The notes beneath the pieces are model-generated. The model searched no databases, had not been told where the DNA came from, and worked only from the letters and a program-made list of their open reading frames with translations. Positions 1 to 6,745 of a DNA stretch of 42,163 nt are shown one piece after another. Position 1 is the first letter of the stretch, and every line of letters begins with the position of its first letter. Position numbers and translations under genes: made by a program. The DNA is from UBA7378 sp049611805 (GTDB taxonomy: Bacteria; Pseudomonadota; Alphaproteobacteria; RS24), in assembly GCA_049611805.1 (NCBI GenBank), contig JBMZAX010000017.1:1-42163 (forward strand), written 5' to 3'.

Positions 1-55
1 TGCCGGTTGCCAGAACGGCCGCCAGTGCAGTTTTTTTAATGATCGCATTTTGCAT
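1..55 (-). CDS. N-terminus of an exported protein (cut by window edge)
   Basis: Only the first 18 codons are inside the window, reading MQNAIIKKTALAAVLATG. The two lysines followed by an Ala/Leu/Val stretch are the start of a Sec signal peptide, so the product is probably periplasmic or outer-membrane. A GGAG Shine-Dalgarno on the minus strand (62-65) sits six bases before the ATG and supports this start. The gene is divergent from the enoyl-CoA hydratase gene and shares a 271 bp intergenic region with it. Nothing can be said about function. Confidence 0.6.
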   Translation of the reverse strand, partial: MQNAIIKKTALAAVLATG

Positions 56-326
56 AATTTACTCCTTTTGCAATTAGCCGCCACACTAGAGCAAGGAGCG
101 TGCCAGTTTTTCAAAGTCGCAGTTTTCTGCGCCTGACAGCAAAATTTAGGCAATATTTGCCGATTGGTTTGCCTATATTTTAATCATTATGCGACATTTT
201 GGCGAAAATGCCTGTTTTTTAACCATTCCGGCTTTGGCATATTGACAGAAAATCCCAGCCATGCTGAGTTTTTGGAACATTTAGCGCCCCATAATCAGGG
301 GCCTTATTTTCAAGGGAGAGTGACGA
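56..326. promoter_or_regulatory. Divergent intergenic region with candidate operator and leader hairpin
   Basis: This 271 bp AT-richer stretch separates two divergent genes and must hold both promoters. A perfect inverted repeat GGCAA-TAT-TTGCC lies at 149-161, followed by a further TTTGCC half at 169-174. A TTGACA hexamer at 242-247 could be a -35 for the rightward gene, but no good -10 follows at 16-18 bp. A small GCCCC/GGGGC hairpin (286-302) followed by a T-rich run lies directly before the AGGGAGAG ribosome-binding site (313-320). The sites are seen; their functions are inferred. Confidence 0.35.
149..161. promoter_or_regulatory. Palindromic candidate operator GGCAA-N3-TTGCC
   Basis: A 13 bp perfect dyad with 5 bp arms and a TAT centre lies between divergent genes, the usual place for a repressor or activator site. 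A third, half-matching TTTGCC lies 8 bp further on. I cannot assign a regulator family. Confidence 0.3.
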
Positions 327-1091
327 ATGAGCGAAGAGCTGCTGGTGTCCGTCGAAGACGGCATCATGACCATGACCATGAACCGGCCGCAGGCCAAAAA
401 TGCGATGAATAAGTCCATGTCGCACGCGATTGCCGAGGCGGTGGACCGTTTTGAGGCCGATGCGGATATTCGCGTCGCGATTCTGACCGGAGCCGGTGGC
501 ACCTTCTGTTCGGGCATGGATTTGAAAGGCTTTCTGGCCGGTGAAACCCCGGTTGTCAAAGGGCGCGGCTTTGCCGGTTTGACCCAATACAGCCCGGCCA
601 AACCGCTGATTGCGGCGGCCGAAGGCTTTGCGCTGGCCGGCGGCTTCGAATTGCTGCTTTCCTGCGATTTGGTGGTAGCCACCGAAACCACAAAATTCGG
701 TATTCCGGAAGTAAAACGCTCGCTGGTTGCCGGTGCGGGCGGCGTGTTCCGCCTGCCGCAACAAATTCCGCCACGCATTGCCATGGAGCTTGCGCTTACA
801 GGCGATCATTATGATGCCAAGCGCATGTATGAGGTTGGCCTGATAAACGAGATTGTGCCGGAAGGCCAAGCCCTTGAAGGTGCCAAAAAGCTGGCCGCGC
901 GCATTGCCTGCAATGGCCCGCTGGCAACCGCGGCGACCAAGAAAATCATGCAGGAATACAAAACCTGGCCGCATGACGAGATTTGGCAACGCCAACAGGC
1001 CATTATGGATCCGGTTTTCAGCTCCGAAGACGCCATTGAAGGCGCTACGGCTTTTGCCGAAAAACGCGCGCCGGTCTGGAAAGGCAAATAA
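327..1091 (+). CDS. Enoyl-CoA hydratase/isomerase family protein (crotonase fold)
   Basis: A cytosolic crotonase-superfamily enzyme of 254 residues, the usual length for a single-domain enoyl-CoA hydratase that adds water to trans-2-enoyl-CoA in fatty-acid or amino-acid catabolism. Visible motifs are the CoA/oxyanion loop GAGGTFCSGMDLKGF (residues 55-69), the second oxyanion segment LAGGFELLLSCD, and FGIPEVKRSLVAGAGG. Both glutamates used by true hydratases appear conserved (E108 in GGFEL, E128 in GIPEV), which favours hydratase over isomerase-only chemistry. The ATG follows an AGGGAGAG ribosome-binding site, and the gene ends in its own intrinsic terminator, so it is probably monocistronic. 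The substrate cannot be deduced; annotations such as crotonase, carnitinyl-CoA dehydratase or EchA-type would all be guesses. Confidence 0.9.
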   Translation: MSEELLVSVEDGIMTMTMNRPQAKNAMNKSMSHAIAEAVDRFEADADIRVAILTGAGGTFCSGMDLKGFLAGETPVVKGRGFAGLTQYSPAKPLIAAAEGFALAGGFELLLSCDLVVATETTKFGIPEVKRSLVAGAGGVFRLPQQIPPRIAMELALTGDHYDAKRMYEVGLINEIVPEGQALEGAKKLAARIACNGPLATAATKKIMQEYKTWPHDEIWQRQQAIMDPVFSSEDAIEGATAFAEKRAPVWKGK

Positions 1092-1140
1092 TATACGTGC
1101 CGGGCATGACGGGCTAAACATGCCTCAACGACAGATTTGA

Positions 1141-1165
1141 AATGGCGGCTCCGGCCGCCATTTTT
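1141..1165 (+). terminator. Intrinsic terminator of the enoyl-CoA hydratase gene
   Basis: A perfect 9 bp stem AATGGCGGC/GCCGCCATT closes a TCCG tetraloop and runs into five Ts (1161-1165). It lies 50 bp after the hydratase stop and before the FecR gene, separating the two transcription units. Confidence 0.75.
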
Positions 1166-1274
1166 GCATCACCACCTCATAAAAAAGCCGTCGACAAGCA
1201 TAATGCGGGCGAATTTATTTGGTGTGTTCTCCCTTGGAAGGCTAAGAGAAAATTCTGCTTTTTTGGGAGTTTTT

Positions 1275-2885
1275 ATGTTTGTTTTTATGCCTTTACGCGC
1301 GCACCGCGCGGCCTTGCACCGGTTTTATTCAGCCGCAATCCTCATATGTCTGCCGCTTGTCACCCCGATGACAGCCCCACGCGCCGAGCAGATCGGCGTC
1401 ACGGCCGCCTTGCGCGGCGCGGTCGTTCGCACCGCCAGTCTTCAGACAGGCACCCCCATCGGACAAATGTCATCCGGTCAGAAGGTTTTTCTGGGTGATG
1501 ATATCAAGGTCGGTGCCCAAGGCCGCCTGCAGGTCATGTTGCTGGACGAAACCGTGTTCACGCTTGGCGCAAACTCTGTCATGCGGATTGACGAATTTGT
1601 TTATGACCCCGGCCAGGCGAACACCGCGCGGCTGACCACCAGCATAAAAAGCGGCGCGTTTCGATTTGTTTCGGGCCGGGTGGCGCGCCTCAATAATGAC
1701 GCGATGAAGGTGAAATTGCCGGCCGCCACCATTGGCGTGCGCGGCACATCCGTGGGCGGCGAAGTGGAAGAAGACGGCACGGCCACGGTGATTTTGCTGG
1801 GCCCTGCGCCGAATAACACGCTTGGCCTGCCCGCCGGAGCAATCAGCGTTGCCAATGATTTCGGCACGATTGCCATCACCCGGCCCGGTTTTGTAACGCA
1901 AGTGTCGGCCCCGTCCGAGGCGGCCCCGCCATCGCCACCCGCGCAGGCCACGCCCGAACAGCTTGAGCGCGTTGAAACCTCGCTGTTTGAGCAGGCCTCC
2001 GGCATGATTGCCGCGGAACTGGGCATTGATGCCGAAACGCTGAACCTGCAACAGGGCGAAGACACGGATGGCGACGGCCGGCTGGACAGCTTTGCCGGCA
2101 ACAGCGAACTGGGCGCGGCGCTGAACCGCGCCACCGGCGATGGCGGCGTGACCACCGACAATGCCTTGCGCGCCAGCGTGGCGCTGACCCTGTTTGGCGA
2201 AGGCGTGCTGGAAATGAGCGGCGACGAAGCCGCGCAGTTTTTCAACGGGGTCAATCTTGGCGGCGAGATTGCCAGTCTGCTTCGAAACGGCAATTTCAAC
2301 TATCTCGGCCCGACCCAAATTGCGGAACTGGCAGGGCTGACCGGCACCACCACATTTTTCGGCAGTGATGCCGTCATTCAAGACGCCAATGGCAATAATG
2401 CCGGCACGTTTTCGATGAGCCACAGCTATGATTTTTCCAATCAAACCGTCACCGCAAATCTGTCCGGCAATTACAGCCTCGACAATGGCGCGGGCACGGC
2501 TCTTACCGGCACTTTTACCCAAGTCAATCAGACTATTGGCTGGAACGGTGCTTCGGGCCAAGCCAACTTCAAAGTGCAGGATGATTATTTCGGCAATCCC
2601 GGCCTTGCCGGACAATACGGCACCACGGTCGCAATCGGCGATGTGGCGACCAATAATTTCGCCAATCAGCCGTCATTCTCAACCCTGTCCAACCCCGAAG
2701 CACTGGCCGCCGACCAGACATTGAATGTCGCCACATTCGGTTCGCTTTCCAATGTCGACAACAATACCGGTGCCAACCCGACCGCCAGCTTCGCGCAAGG
2801 CGGGGTGAGCATAAATCTTGTTTCCGACACGCAAGGCGAGCTTGCCAAGGCGGAAGGCACAATCTTCGGCATGGAGAAACAGTAA
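1275..2885 (+). CDS. Exported FecR-domain protein with beta-rich C-terminal region
   Basis: A predicted secreted or periplasmic protein of 536 residues. The start is set at the ATG at 1275, eight bases after GGGAG (1265-1269); the frame stays open back to 1137 but that extension overlaps the upstream terminator. Residues 1-38 form a Sec signal peptide (cleavage near PRA-EQ) without a lipobox. Residues about 45-165 are a FecR domain (VFLGDDIKVG, SGAFRFVSGRVA, TIGVRGTSVGG). A Pro/Ala linker (211-227) follows, then a calcium-loop-like DTDGDGRLD (263-271). The C-terminus (about 370-536) has alternating polar/hydrophobic, Gly/Asn/Thr-rich strands ending in GTIFGMEKQ, reminiscent of TbpB-like small barrels. 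With no sigma factor, no TonB receptor and a real signal peptide, it is unlikely to be a FecR anti-sigma regulator. Its stop overlaps the start of the next gene (TAATG), so the two are translationally coupled. Confidence 0.8.
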   Translation: MFVFMPLRAHRAALHRFYSAAILICLPLVTPMTAPRAEQIGVTAALRGAVVRTASLQTGTPIGQMSSGQKVFLGDDIKVGAQGRLQVMLLDETVFTLGANSVMRIDEFVYDPGQANTARLTTSIKSGAFRFVSGRVARLNNDAMKVKLPAATIGVRGTSVGGEVEEDGTATVILLGPAPNNTLGLPAGAISVANDFGTIAITRPGFVTQVSAPSEAAPPSPPAQATPEQLERVETSLFEQASGMIAAELGIDAETLNLQQGEDTDGDGRLDSFAGNSELGAALNRATGDGGVTTDNALRASVALTLFGEGVLEMSGDEAAQFFNGVNLGGEIASLLRNGNFNYLGPTQIAELAGLTGTTTFFGSDAVIQDANGNNAGTFSMSHSYDFSNQTVTANLSGNYSLDNGAGTALTGTFTQVNQTIGWNGASGQANFKVQDDYFGNPGLAGQYGTTVAIGDVATNNFANQPSFSTLSNPEALAADQTLNVATFGSLSNVDNNTGANPTASFAQGGVSINLVSDTQGELAKAEGTIFGMEKQ

Positions 2886-4189
2886 TGAAAAAGTTCCTTT
2901 TGTTTATCGTGCTGTTTTTCGGCACGGCGTTTTCGGCCCATGCCAATATCAGCTATAGCGACATTCTCGCCGATCCGGACAATGTCGAGTTAAACCGGAA
3001 ATATGCCGTCGAGCAGCTTGGTGCCGGCAATGCCAAGGGCGCGCTGGCGGCCATAGAACGTGTGCTGGCCGCCCGGCCCACAGATTTGGCCGCGCGCCTG
3101 TTTCGCGCCCGCATTCTGATGGCGTTGGGCAGTGACCTGCAGGCCGACAGTGAATTGCAGGCGCTTGCCAAACTGCCCCTGCCCGAAGCTCAGGCCGGGC
3201 TGGTCGCCAATATGCGCGACCAGATTGCGGCGCGCCGCCAGCCTTGGCACCACATGATCACGATGAGCCTGGGGCTGATCGACAGCGACAATGTGAACAA
3301 TTATCCCGATTCCGGCCTGGTAACGCTGCAAAGCAATGAAAGCAGCTATTCGACTTTCGATATTGCCGGCAATGAGTTTAAAGAAAAGCTGGATGATCGG
3401 GCGATCACCTATAATGTCGCGCAGCTGTCGGTCTACGACCCGCAATTGCAGCGCATTGACCAGATATTCGCCAATTTTGCCATTGCCGGTTCGCAAGACG
3501 GCGACACGGGCTATCTGGCCTACCGCTCATTCAATGCGAGCCTTGGCGCGCGCATCACATTGGGCGAGACACTTGTAACCCCGCGCGTGAGCTTCAGCGA
3601 TATCGACAATGATTTTGAGTTGCTGGGCGATTTGAACATCACCTCCTATGGCATTGATGCCTACCGCAAACTGGCCGCCAAGGTGCAGGGCAATGCGAAT
3701 GTCAGCTATGTCGAGCGCGCCTATGAGGGCGCCAAAAGCGCCAAAGACGGCAATACGACCGGCTTTTCGGCCGGGCTCAATTATTTGGTAAGCCCGCGCG
3801 TGACACTTGGCGTGTCGAGCAATTATCAAATCGTTGAAGCCGACACGGATGCCGATCAGGACAAGGATGTTTTCGCCGGGCAAATCAGCCTGACCACCGC
3901 GCCGGCAAACGACCATATTGTTTCGCTGGCCGCCATCTATAGCGATGTTGCCCATGACAATAATTATTCCGGTTCGGTTGGGCCCGACGCGACGGGCAAA
4001 AAGCGGGAAGACGAGATTAGCTCATACCGCCTGAACTACACCGTGATGGGGCGTGCGATTAGCCCGCATTTGCGCGATATGCGCATACAGGCCGGTTATA
4101 ATTATTCCGACACGCAATCAAATCTGACCGATTTCACCAGCGACACCACCAGTTTTTCGCTGACCTTCACTTACGCGTTCAATTATTAG
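2885..4189 (+). CDS. TPR plus outer-membrane beta-barrel protein, Slam/DUF560-like
   Basis: An outer-membrane protein of 434 residues. A signal peptide (1-20, ending AHA-N) is followed by about 90 residues of TPR-like helices (25-115: NAKGALAAIERVLAARPTDLAARLFRARILMALG). A long series of amphipathic beta strands (121-434) ends in aromatic residues (TFTYAFNY), as expected for a BAM-inserted barrel. The first strand carries LGLIDSDNVNNYPDSG, close to the D-x-NVNN motif I associate with DUF560/Slam barrels. The order N-terminal TPR then roughly 300-residue barrel matches surface lipoprotein assembly modulators, which move partner proteins across the outer membrane (type XI secretion). The start overlaps the stop of the FecR-domain gene, suggesting that protein is the cargo. 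An alternative is a porin-like TPR protein without secretion activity. Confidence 0.7.
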   Translation: MKKFLLFIVLFFGTAFSAHANISYSDILADPDNVELNRKYAVEQLGAGNAKGALAAIERVLAARPTDLAARLFRARILMALGSDLQADSELQALAKLPLPEAQAGLVANMRDQIAARRQPWHHMITMSLGLIDSDNVNNYPDSGLVTLQSNESSYSTFDIAGNEFKEKLDDRAITYNVAQLSVYDPQLQRIDQIFANFAIAGSQDGDTGYLAYRSFNASLGARITLGETLVTPRVSFSDIDNDFELLGDLNITSYGIDAYRKLAAKVQGNANVSYVERAYEGAKSAKDGNTTGFSAGLNYLVSPRVTLGVSSNYQIVEADTDADQDKDVFAGQISLTTAPANDHIVSLAAIYSDVAHDNNYSGSVGPDATGKKREDEISSYRLNYTVMGRAISPHLRDMRIQAGYNYSDTQSNLTDFTSDTTSFSLTFTYAFNY

Positions 4190-5136
4190 CCGCGCAAAAA
4201 TGGTGCGAAAAAAATCAGCCAGAACGACAATGTGGCTATGCCCGCCATGCTCGACACCATAATCGAGCTGGAGGCCGCGCCGGGTGCCGCGCGATATTGT
4301 TCGGCCAAAACGGATGTCAGCACACCGGTCGGCATGGCCGACAAAAGCGTTATTGTGGCAACCCATAGCGGCGGCAAACCAAACACAAAACTTGCAACAG
4401 CGTAAGTCGCGGCCGGTTGCACCATGAGCTTGAAGGCAGACATGTAAGCCGCCACGCCGACACTGCGGCGCACCGGCACGGTGGCAAGCGTGCCGCCGAT
4501 TGCCACCAGCGCAAGCGGAATGGCCGCCTGCCCCAGAATATCCAGAAACCTGTCCGCCGGGCCCGGCAAATGCAAGCCCGACATATTCCACATAACCCCG
4601 GCCAGCAGCGCAATCAGAACGGTTTGGTTTGACAGTGCCTGCGGCAGGGCCGAAATGGCCCCGCGCAGCGAGCGCGAAGACGCGGTTGTCAGTTCCATCA
4701 GCAAAATGCCGGTTGAAAATATCAACAGGCCGTGAAACGCCAGCACCAGAAAAAGCGGCAGGGCGGCCGCCTCACCAAAGGCCGTTAAAATGATCGGGAT
4801 GCCCAGCATGACCGTATTTGAAAAACTTGAGCCGAAGCCGATGATAACGCAATCGGCGGCGGCACGGCGCGGCAGGAGAAGGCGCGCAAGGCCCATGGAC
4901 ACCGCCATGCATCCAAACATGACGAGATAATAAGACAACCAAAGCCCCCATGGGGTGGTTTCGGGAAATTCCGTGACGGCGACATTGCGGAACAAAAGCG
5001 CGGGCGCGGCAATCATGAACACAAATTTGTTCAGCGCCGTGTTCTGGTCGGGCGTGAACATGTTGGCCCGAACAAGGAAGAAGCCCAGCGCAATAATGGC
5101 GATGACGGGGAAAATGACGGAAGCCGCGGTTACCAT
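4186..5136 (-). CDS. AEC family transporter (auxin efflux carrier family)
   Basis: An inner-membrane carrier of 316 residues with about ten hydrophobic segments in two halves, the size and pattern of the bacterial AEC/BART-superfamily transporters (MdcF, YfdV types). Characteristic features are the start SVIFPVIAIIALGFFLVR, the FVFMIAAPALLFRNVA segment, the broken helix GFGSSFSNTVMLGIPI in the first half, and LLSAMPTGVLTSVLAEQY near the end. Family members export or import small carboxylates, but the substrate cannot be read from sequence. Its 3' end overlaps the convergent TPR-barrel gene by four bases, so neither gene has room for a terminator. It lies downstream of the glutathione peroxidase gene on the same strand (81 bp gap). 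Confidence 0.85.
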   Translation of the reverse strand: MVTAASVIFPVIAIIALGFFLVRANMFTPDQNTALNKFVFMIAAPALLFRNVAVTEFPETTPWGLWLSYYLVMFGCMAVSMGLARLLLPRRAAADCVIIGFGSSFSNTVMLGIPIILTAFGEAAALPLFLVLAFHGLLIFSTGILLMELTTASSRSLRGAISALPQALSNQTVLIALLAGVMWNMSGLHLPGPADRFLDILGQAAIPLALVAIGGTLATVPVRRSVGVAAYMSAFKLMVQPAATYAVASFVFGLPPLWVATITLLSAMPTGVLTSVLAEQYRAAPGAASSSIMVSSMAGIATLSFWLIFFAPFLRG

Positions 5137-5194
5137 GGCCCCGTCTTGTCACAATTTGCCCGACTTGCCAAGCGACCTGCCGCTTGGGCGTTCA

Positions 5195-5238
5195 GCGCGG
5201 CAGAGCCGCTTCACTATTTAGCGCGGCAGGGCCGCTTC
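5195..5238. repeat. Imperfect 26 bp tandem duplication at the glutathione peroxidase 3' end
   Basis: GCGCGGCAGAGCCGCTTC (5195-5212) and GCGCGGCAGGGCCGCTTC (5221-5238) match at 17 of 18 positions. The second copy encodes the last codons of the peroxidase gene; the first lies just past its stop. Each copy holds a GCGGC-N3-GCCGC hairpin, but no T-run follows, so a terminator role is doubtful. Confidence 0.7.
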
Positions 5239-5817
5239 GATCGCCTTGGTGATTTTCGACGAATTGGGCCGCGTCATGGACGAAAAATAAGCCACCGGCT
5301 GACCATTGGCATCAATGAGATATTTATAGAAATTCCAGCGCGGGCGCGAAGAAGCGCCAAGTGTGGCGGCCAGCCACTGATACATGGGATGCGCCTCGGA
5401 CCCGCGCACGCTAACCTTGTCGCTCATCGGGAAATCAACATTGAAATTGACGCTGCAAAATTCCTTAATGTCTTCGCGCGCACCCGGCTCCTGCCCGCCA
5501 AAATCATTGCTCGGCACACCGATAACAACCAGCCCGCGCGCCCGATAAGTTTCCCACAAGCTCTGCAGGCCGTCATATTGCGGGGTGAACCCGCATTGCG
5601 AGGCGGTGTTGACCACCAGCAGGGGTCGACCCTTGAATTTTGCGAGATCCAACTCGCCGCCATCAATGGATGGCAGGGTATAGTCATATATCGAACCGGC
5701 CACGCTCGGTTGCACAAGTGCCACAAGCAGCGTCACAACCAGAGCTACAATTGGGGCCTCAATCGGGGAAAAAACCCGAAACCGTCCCGAAACGGCATAT
5801 CGTATGCGCGACATCAT
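5218..5817 (-). CDS. Glutathione peroxidase family protein, membrane-anchored or exported
   Basis: A thiol peroxidase of the GPx family (199 residues from this start) that reduces hydroperoxides. Family motifs are clear: NTASQCGFTPQYDGLQSLWETY with the peroxidatic cysteine, FGGQEPG with the catalytic glutamine, and RWNFYKYLID with the catalytic Trp/Asn. The family's usual second motif reads F-P-C-N-Q-F; here it is VPSNDFGGQ, so that cysteine is a serine, while the later FC (IKEFCSVNF) remains. A hydrophobic segment (IVALVVTLLVALVQPSVAGS) before the domain is a signal peptide or anchor, so it should act in the periplasm. The start is uncertain: ATG at 5817 or 5814 is preferred, GTG at 5835 is possible, and none has a good ribosome-binding site. 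It is divergent from the zinc-ribbon gene. Confidence 0.85.
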   Translation of the reverse strand: MMSRIRYAVSGRFRVFSPIEAPIVALVVTLLVALVQPSVAGSIYDYTLPSIDGGELDLAKFKGRPLLVVNTASQCGFTPQYDGLQSLWETYRARGLVVIGVPSNDFGGQEPGAREDIKEFCSVNFNVDFPMSDKVSVRGSEAHPMYQWLAATLGASSRPRWNFYKYLIDANGQPVAYFSSMTRPNSSKITKAIEAALPR

Positions 5818-5926
5818 ATAAGCAAAATAGCGCACCCGCGCGGGGCGGCAAGTGCAAATCTCTGCGCGTATTTCGGAAATATGATAAGCTGGACGCCGTT
5901 TGACAAGAAAACGATTCGGTCAAGTT

Positions 5927-6730
5927 ATGCAGGCGTTTGCAACAGATATCGCAGTTTATATTGCGTGTCCTTCGTGCTCTCAGACGGGGCTTGTTGATCA
6001 ATCCTCGCTCGGTGCCGCGCGCATGGGCCGCGCGCGCGTTATGCTGACATGCCATGCTTGCGGCGCGCGGTTTGATGCGACAGAGGCGCAGGAAGTGATC
6101 CTGCCCCATGTGTCGCAGGAGACACTCGACCTGCCCCTGACCTCACGCGCCACCATTGACGCCGAAGCCGAAGCGGAGGAACCCGAACCTCGTTATGCGC
6201 GCGCTTCCGACCATGAGCCCCTGACGCGCTACCAATCATTGCACGATGTCTGGCAGCATTTGGGGGCGGAAACGGATCAAGACGGGGAGGATGACATTGT
6301 TCCGACCTTGCCGAGCTGGTTGCAAAAGGCGGACAATGGTCAGGGCGAAAACGCAAATGCCGAAGCCGACCCGCCGCCCAGAGCCGCCGAAACCAGTGTC
6401 AGTGAGGCACCGGACGCCGATGCCGCGCCTGAGACAAATAATGAAACGGGTGAGGCAACAGATGCAGAACTCGACATATCAACCCCTCCGCCTGACCCCG
6501 CAGAGGACGATTTGGCGGGACTGGCAGGCAAGCTTTCAAAACCGGATATTGGCGAGCAAATTGTCGACCTGACCTCAATCGAGCAACATTTGCCGGTGCT
6601 GCCCGAAATCGGTGCCGTGGAGGCGGAGTTGGAAGAGCAGGACAATGCCACGACATTGAATTGGCCGCTTGCCATTTTCGGCGCAATGGTGGTTGTCTTC
6701 GGCCTCTTGGCCGGCGTGTTGTATTTCTAG
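5927..6730 (+). CDS. MJ0042-type zinc-ribbon protein with C-terminal membrane anchor
   Basis: A 267-residue protein with an N-terminal zinc ribbon (C14-x2-C17 and C42-x2-C45; CPSC, CHAC) of the MJ0042/DUF3426-like type common in Alphaproteobacteria. A long Glu/Asp/Ala/Pro-rich, low-complexity acidic linker (about 60-235) follows, and one C-terminal transmembrane helix (NWPLAIFGAMVVVFGLLAGV) reaches almost to the last residue. Such proteins are tail-anchored with the zinc ribbon in the cytoplasm; their job is unknown. I chose ATG at 5927 because the residues before the ribbon then match the family's short N-terminus; a TTG at 5900 would add nine residues. It converges on the large coiled-coil membrane protein gene with only 15 bp between stops. 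Confidence 0.75.
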   Translation: MQAFATDIAVYIACPSCSQTGLVDQSSLGAARMGRARVMLTCHACGARFDATEAQEVILPHVSQETLDLPLTSRATIDAEAEAEEPEPRYARASDHEPLTRYQSLHDVWQHLGAETDQDGEDDIVPTLPSWLQKADNGQGENANAEADPPPRAAETSVSEAPDADAAPETNNETGEATDAELDISTPPPDPAEDDLAGLAGKLSKPDIGEQIVDLTSIEQHLPVLPEIGAVEAELEEQDNATTLNWPLAIFGAMVVVFGLLAGVLYF

Positions 6731-6745
6731 CGCCTGCCCGCCGCT

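Noticed and set aside
219..1121. 300-codon frame antisense to the enoyl-CoA hydratase
   Set aside because: It is a shadow of the real gene in GC-rich sequence; the product has no domain and the sense gene has clear catalytic motifs.
1306..1335. Similarity between this stretch and 18426-18455 (both containing CACCGGTTTTATTC)
   Set aside because: The exact core is only 14 bp, which is expected by chance in a window of this size; the rest needs a gap to align. Not enough to call a dispersed repeat.
1470..2615. 381-codon minus-strand frame inside the FecR gene
   Set aside because: It lies entirely antisense to the FecR-domain gene, starts without a ribosome-binding site and shows no protein family features.
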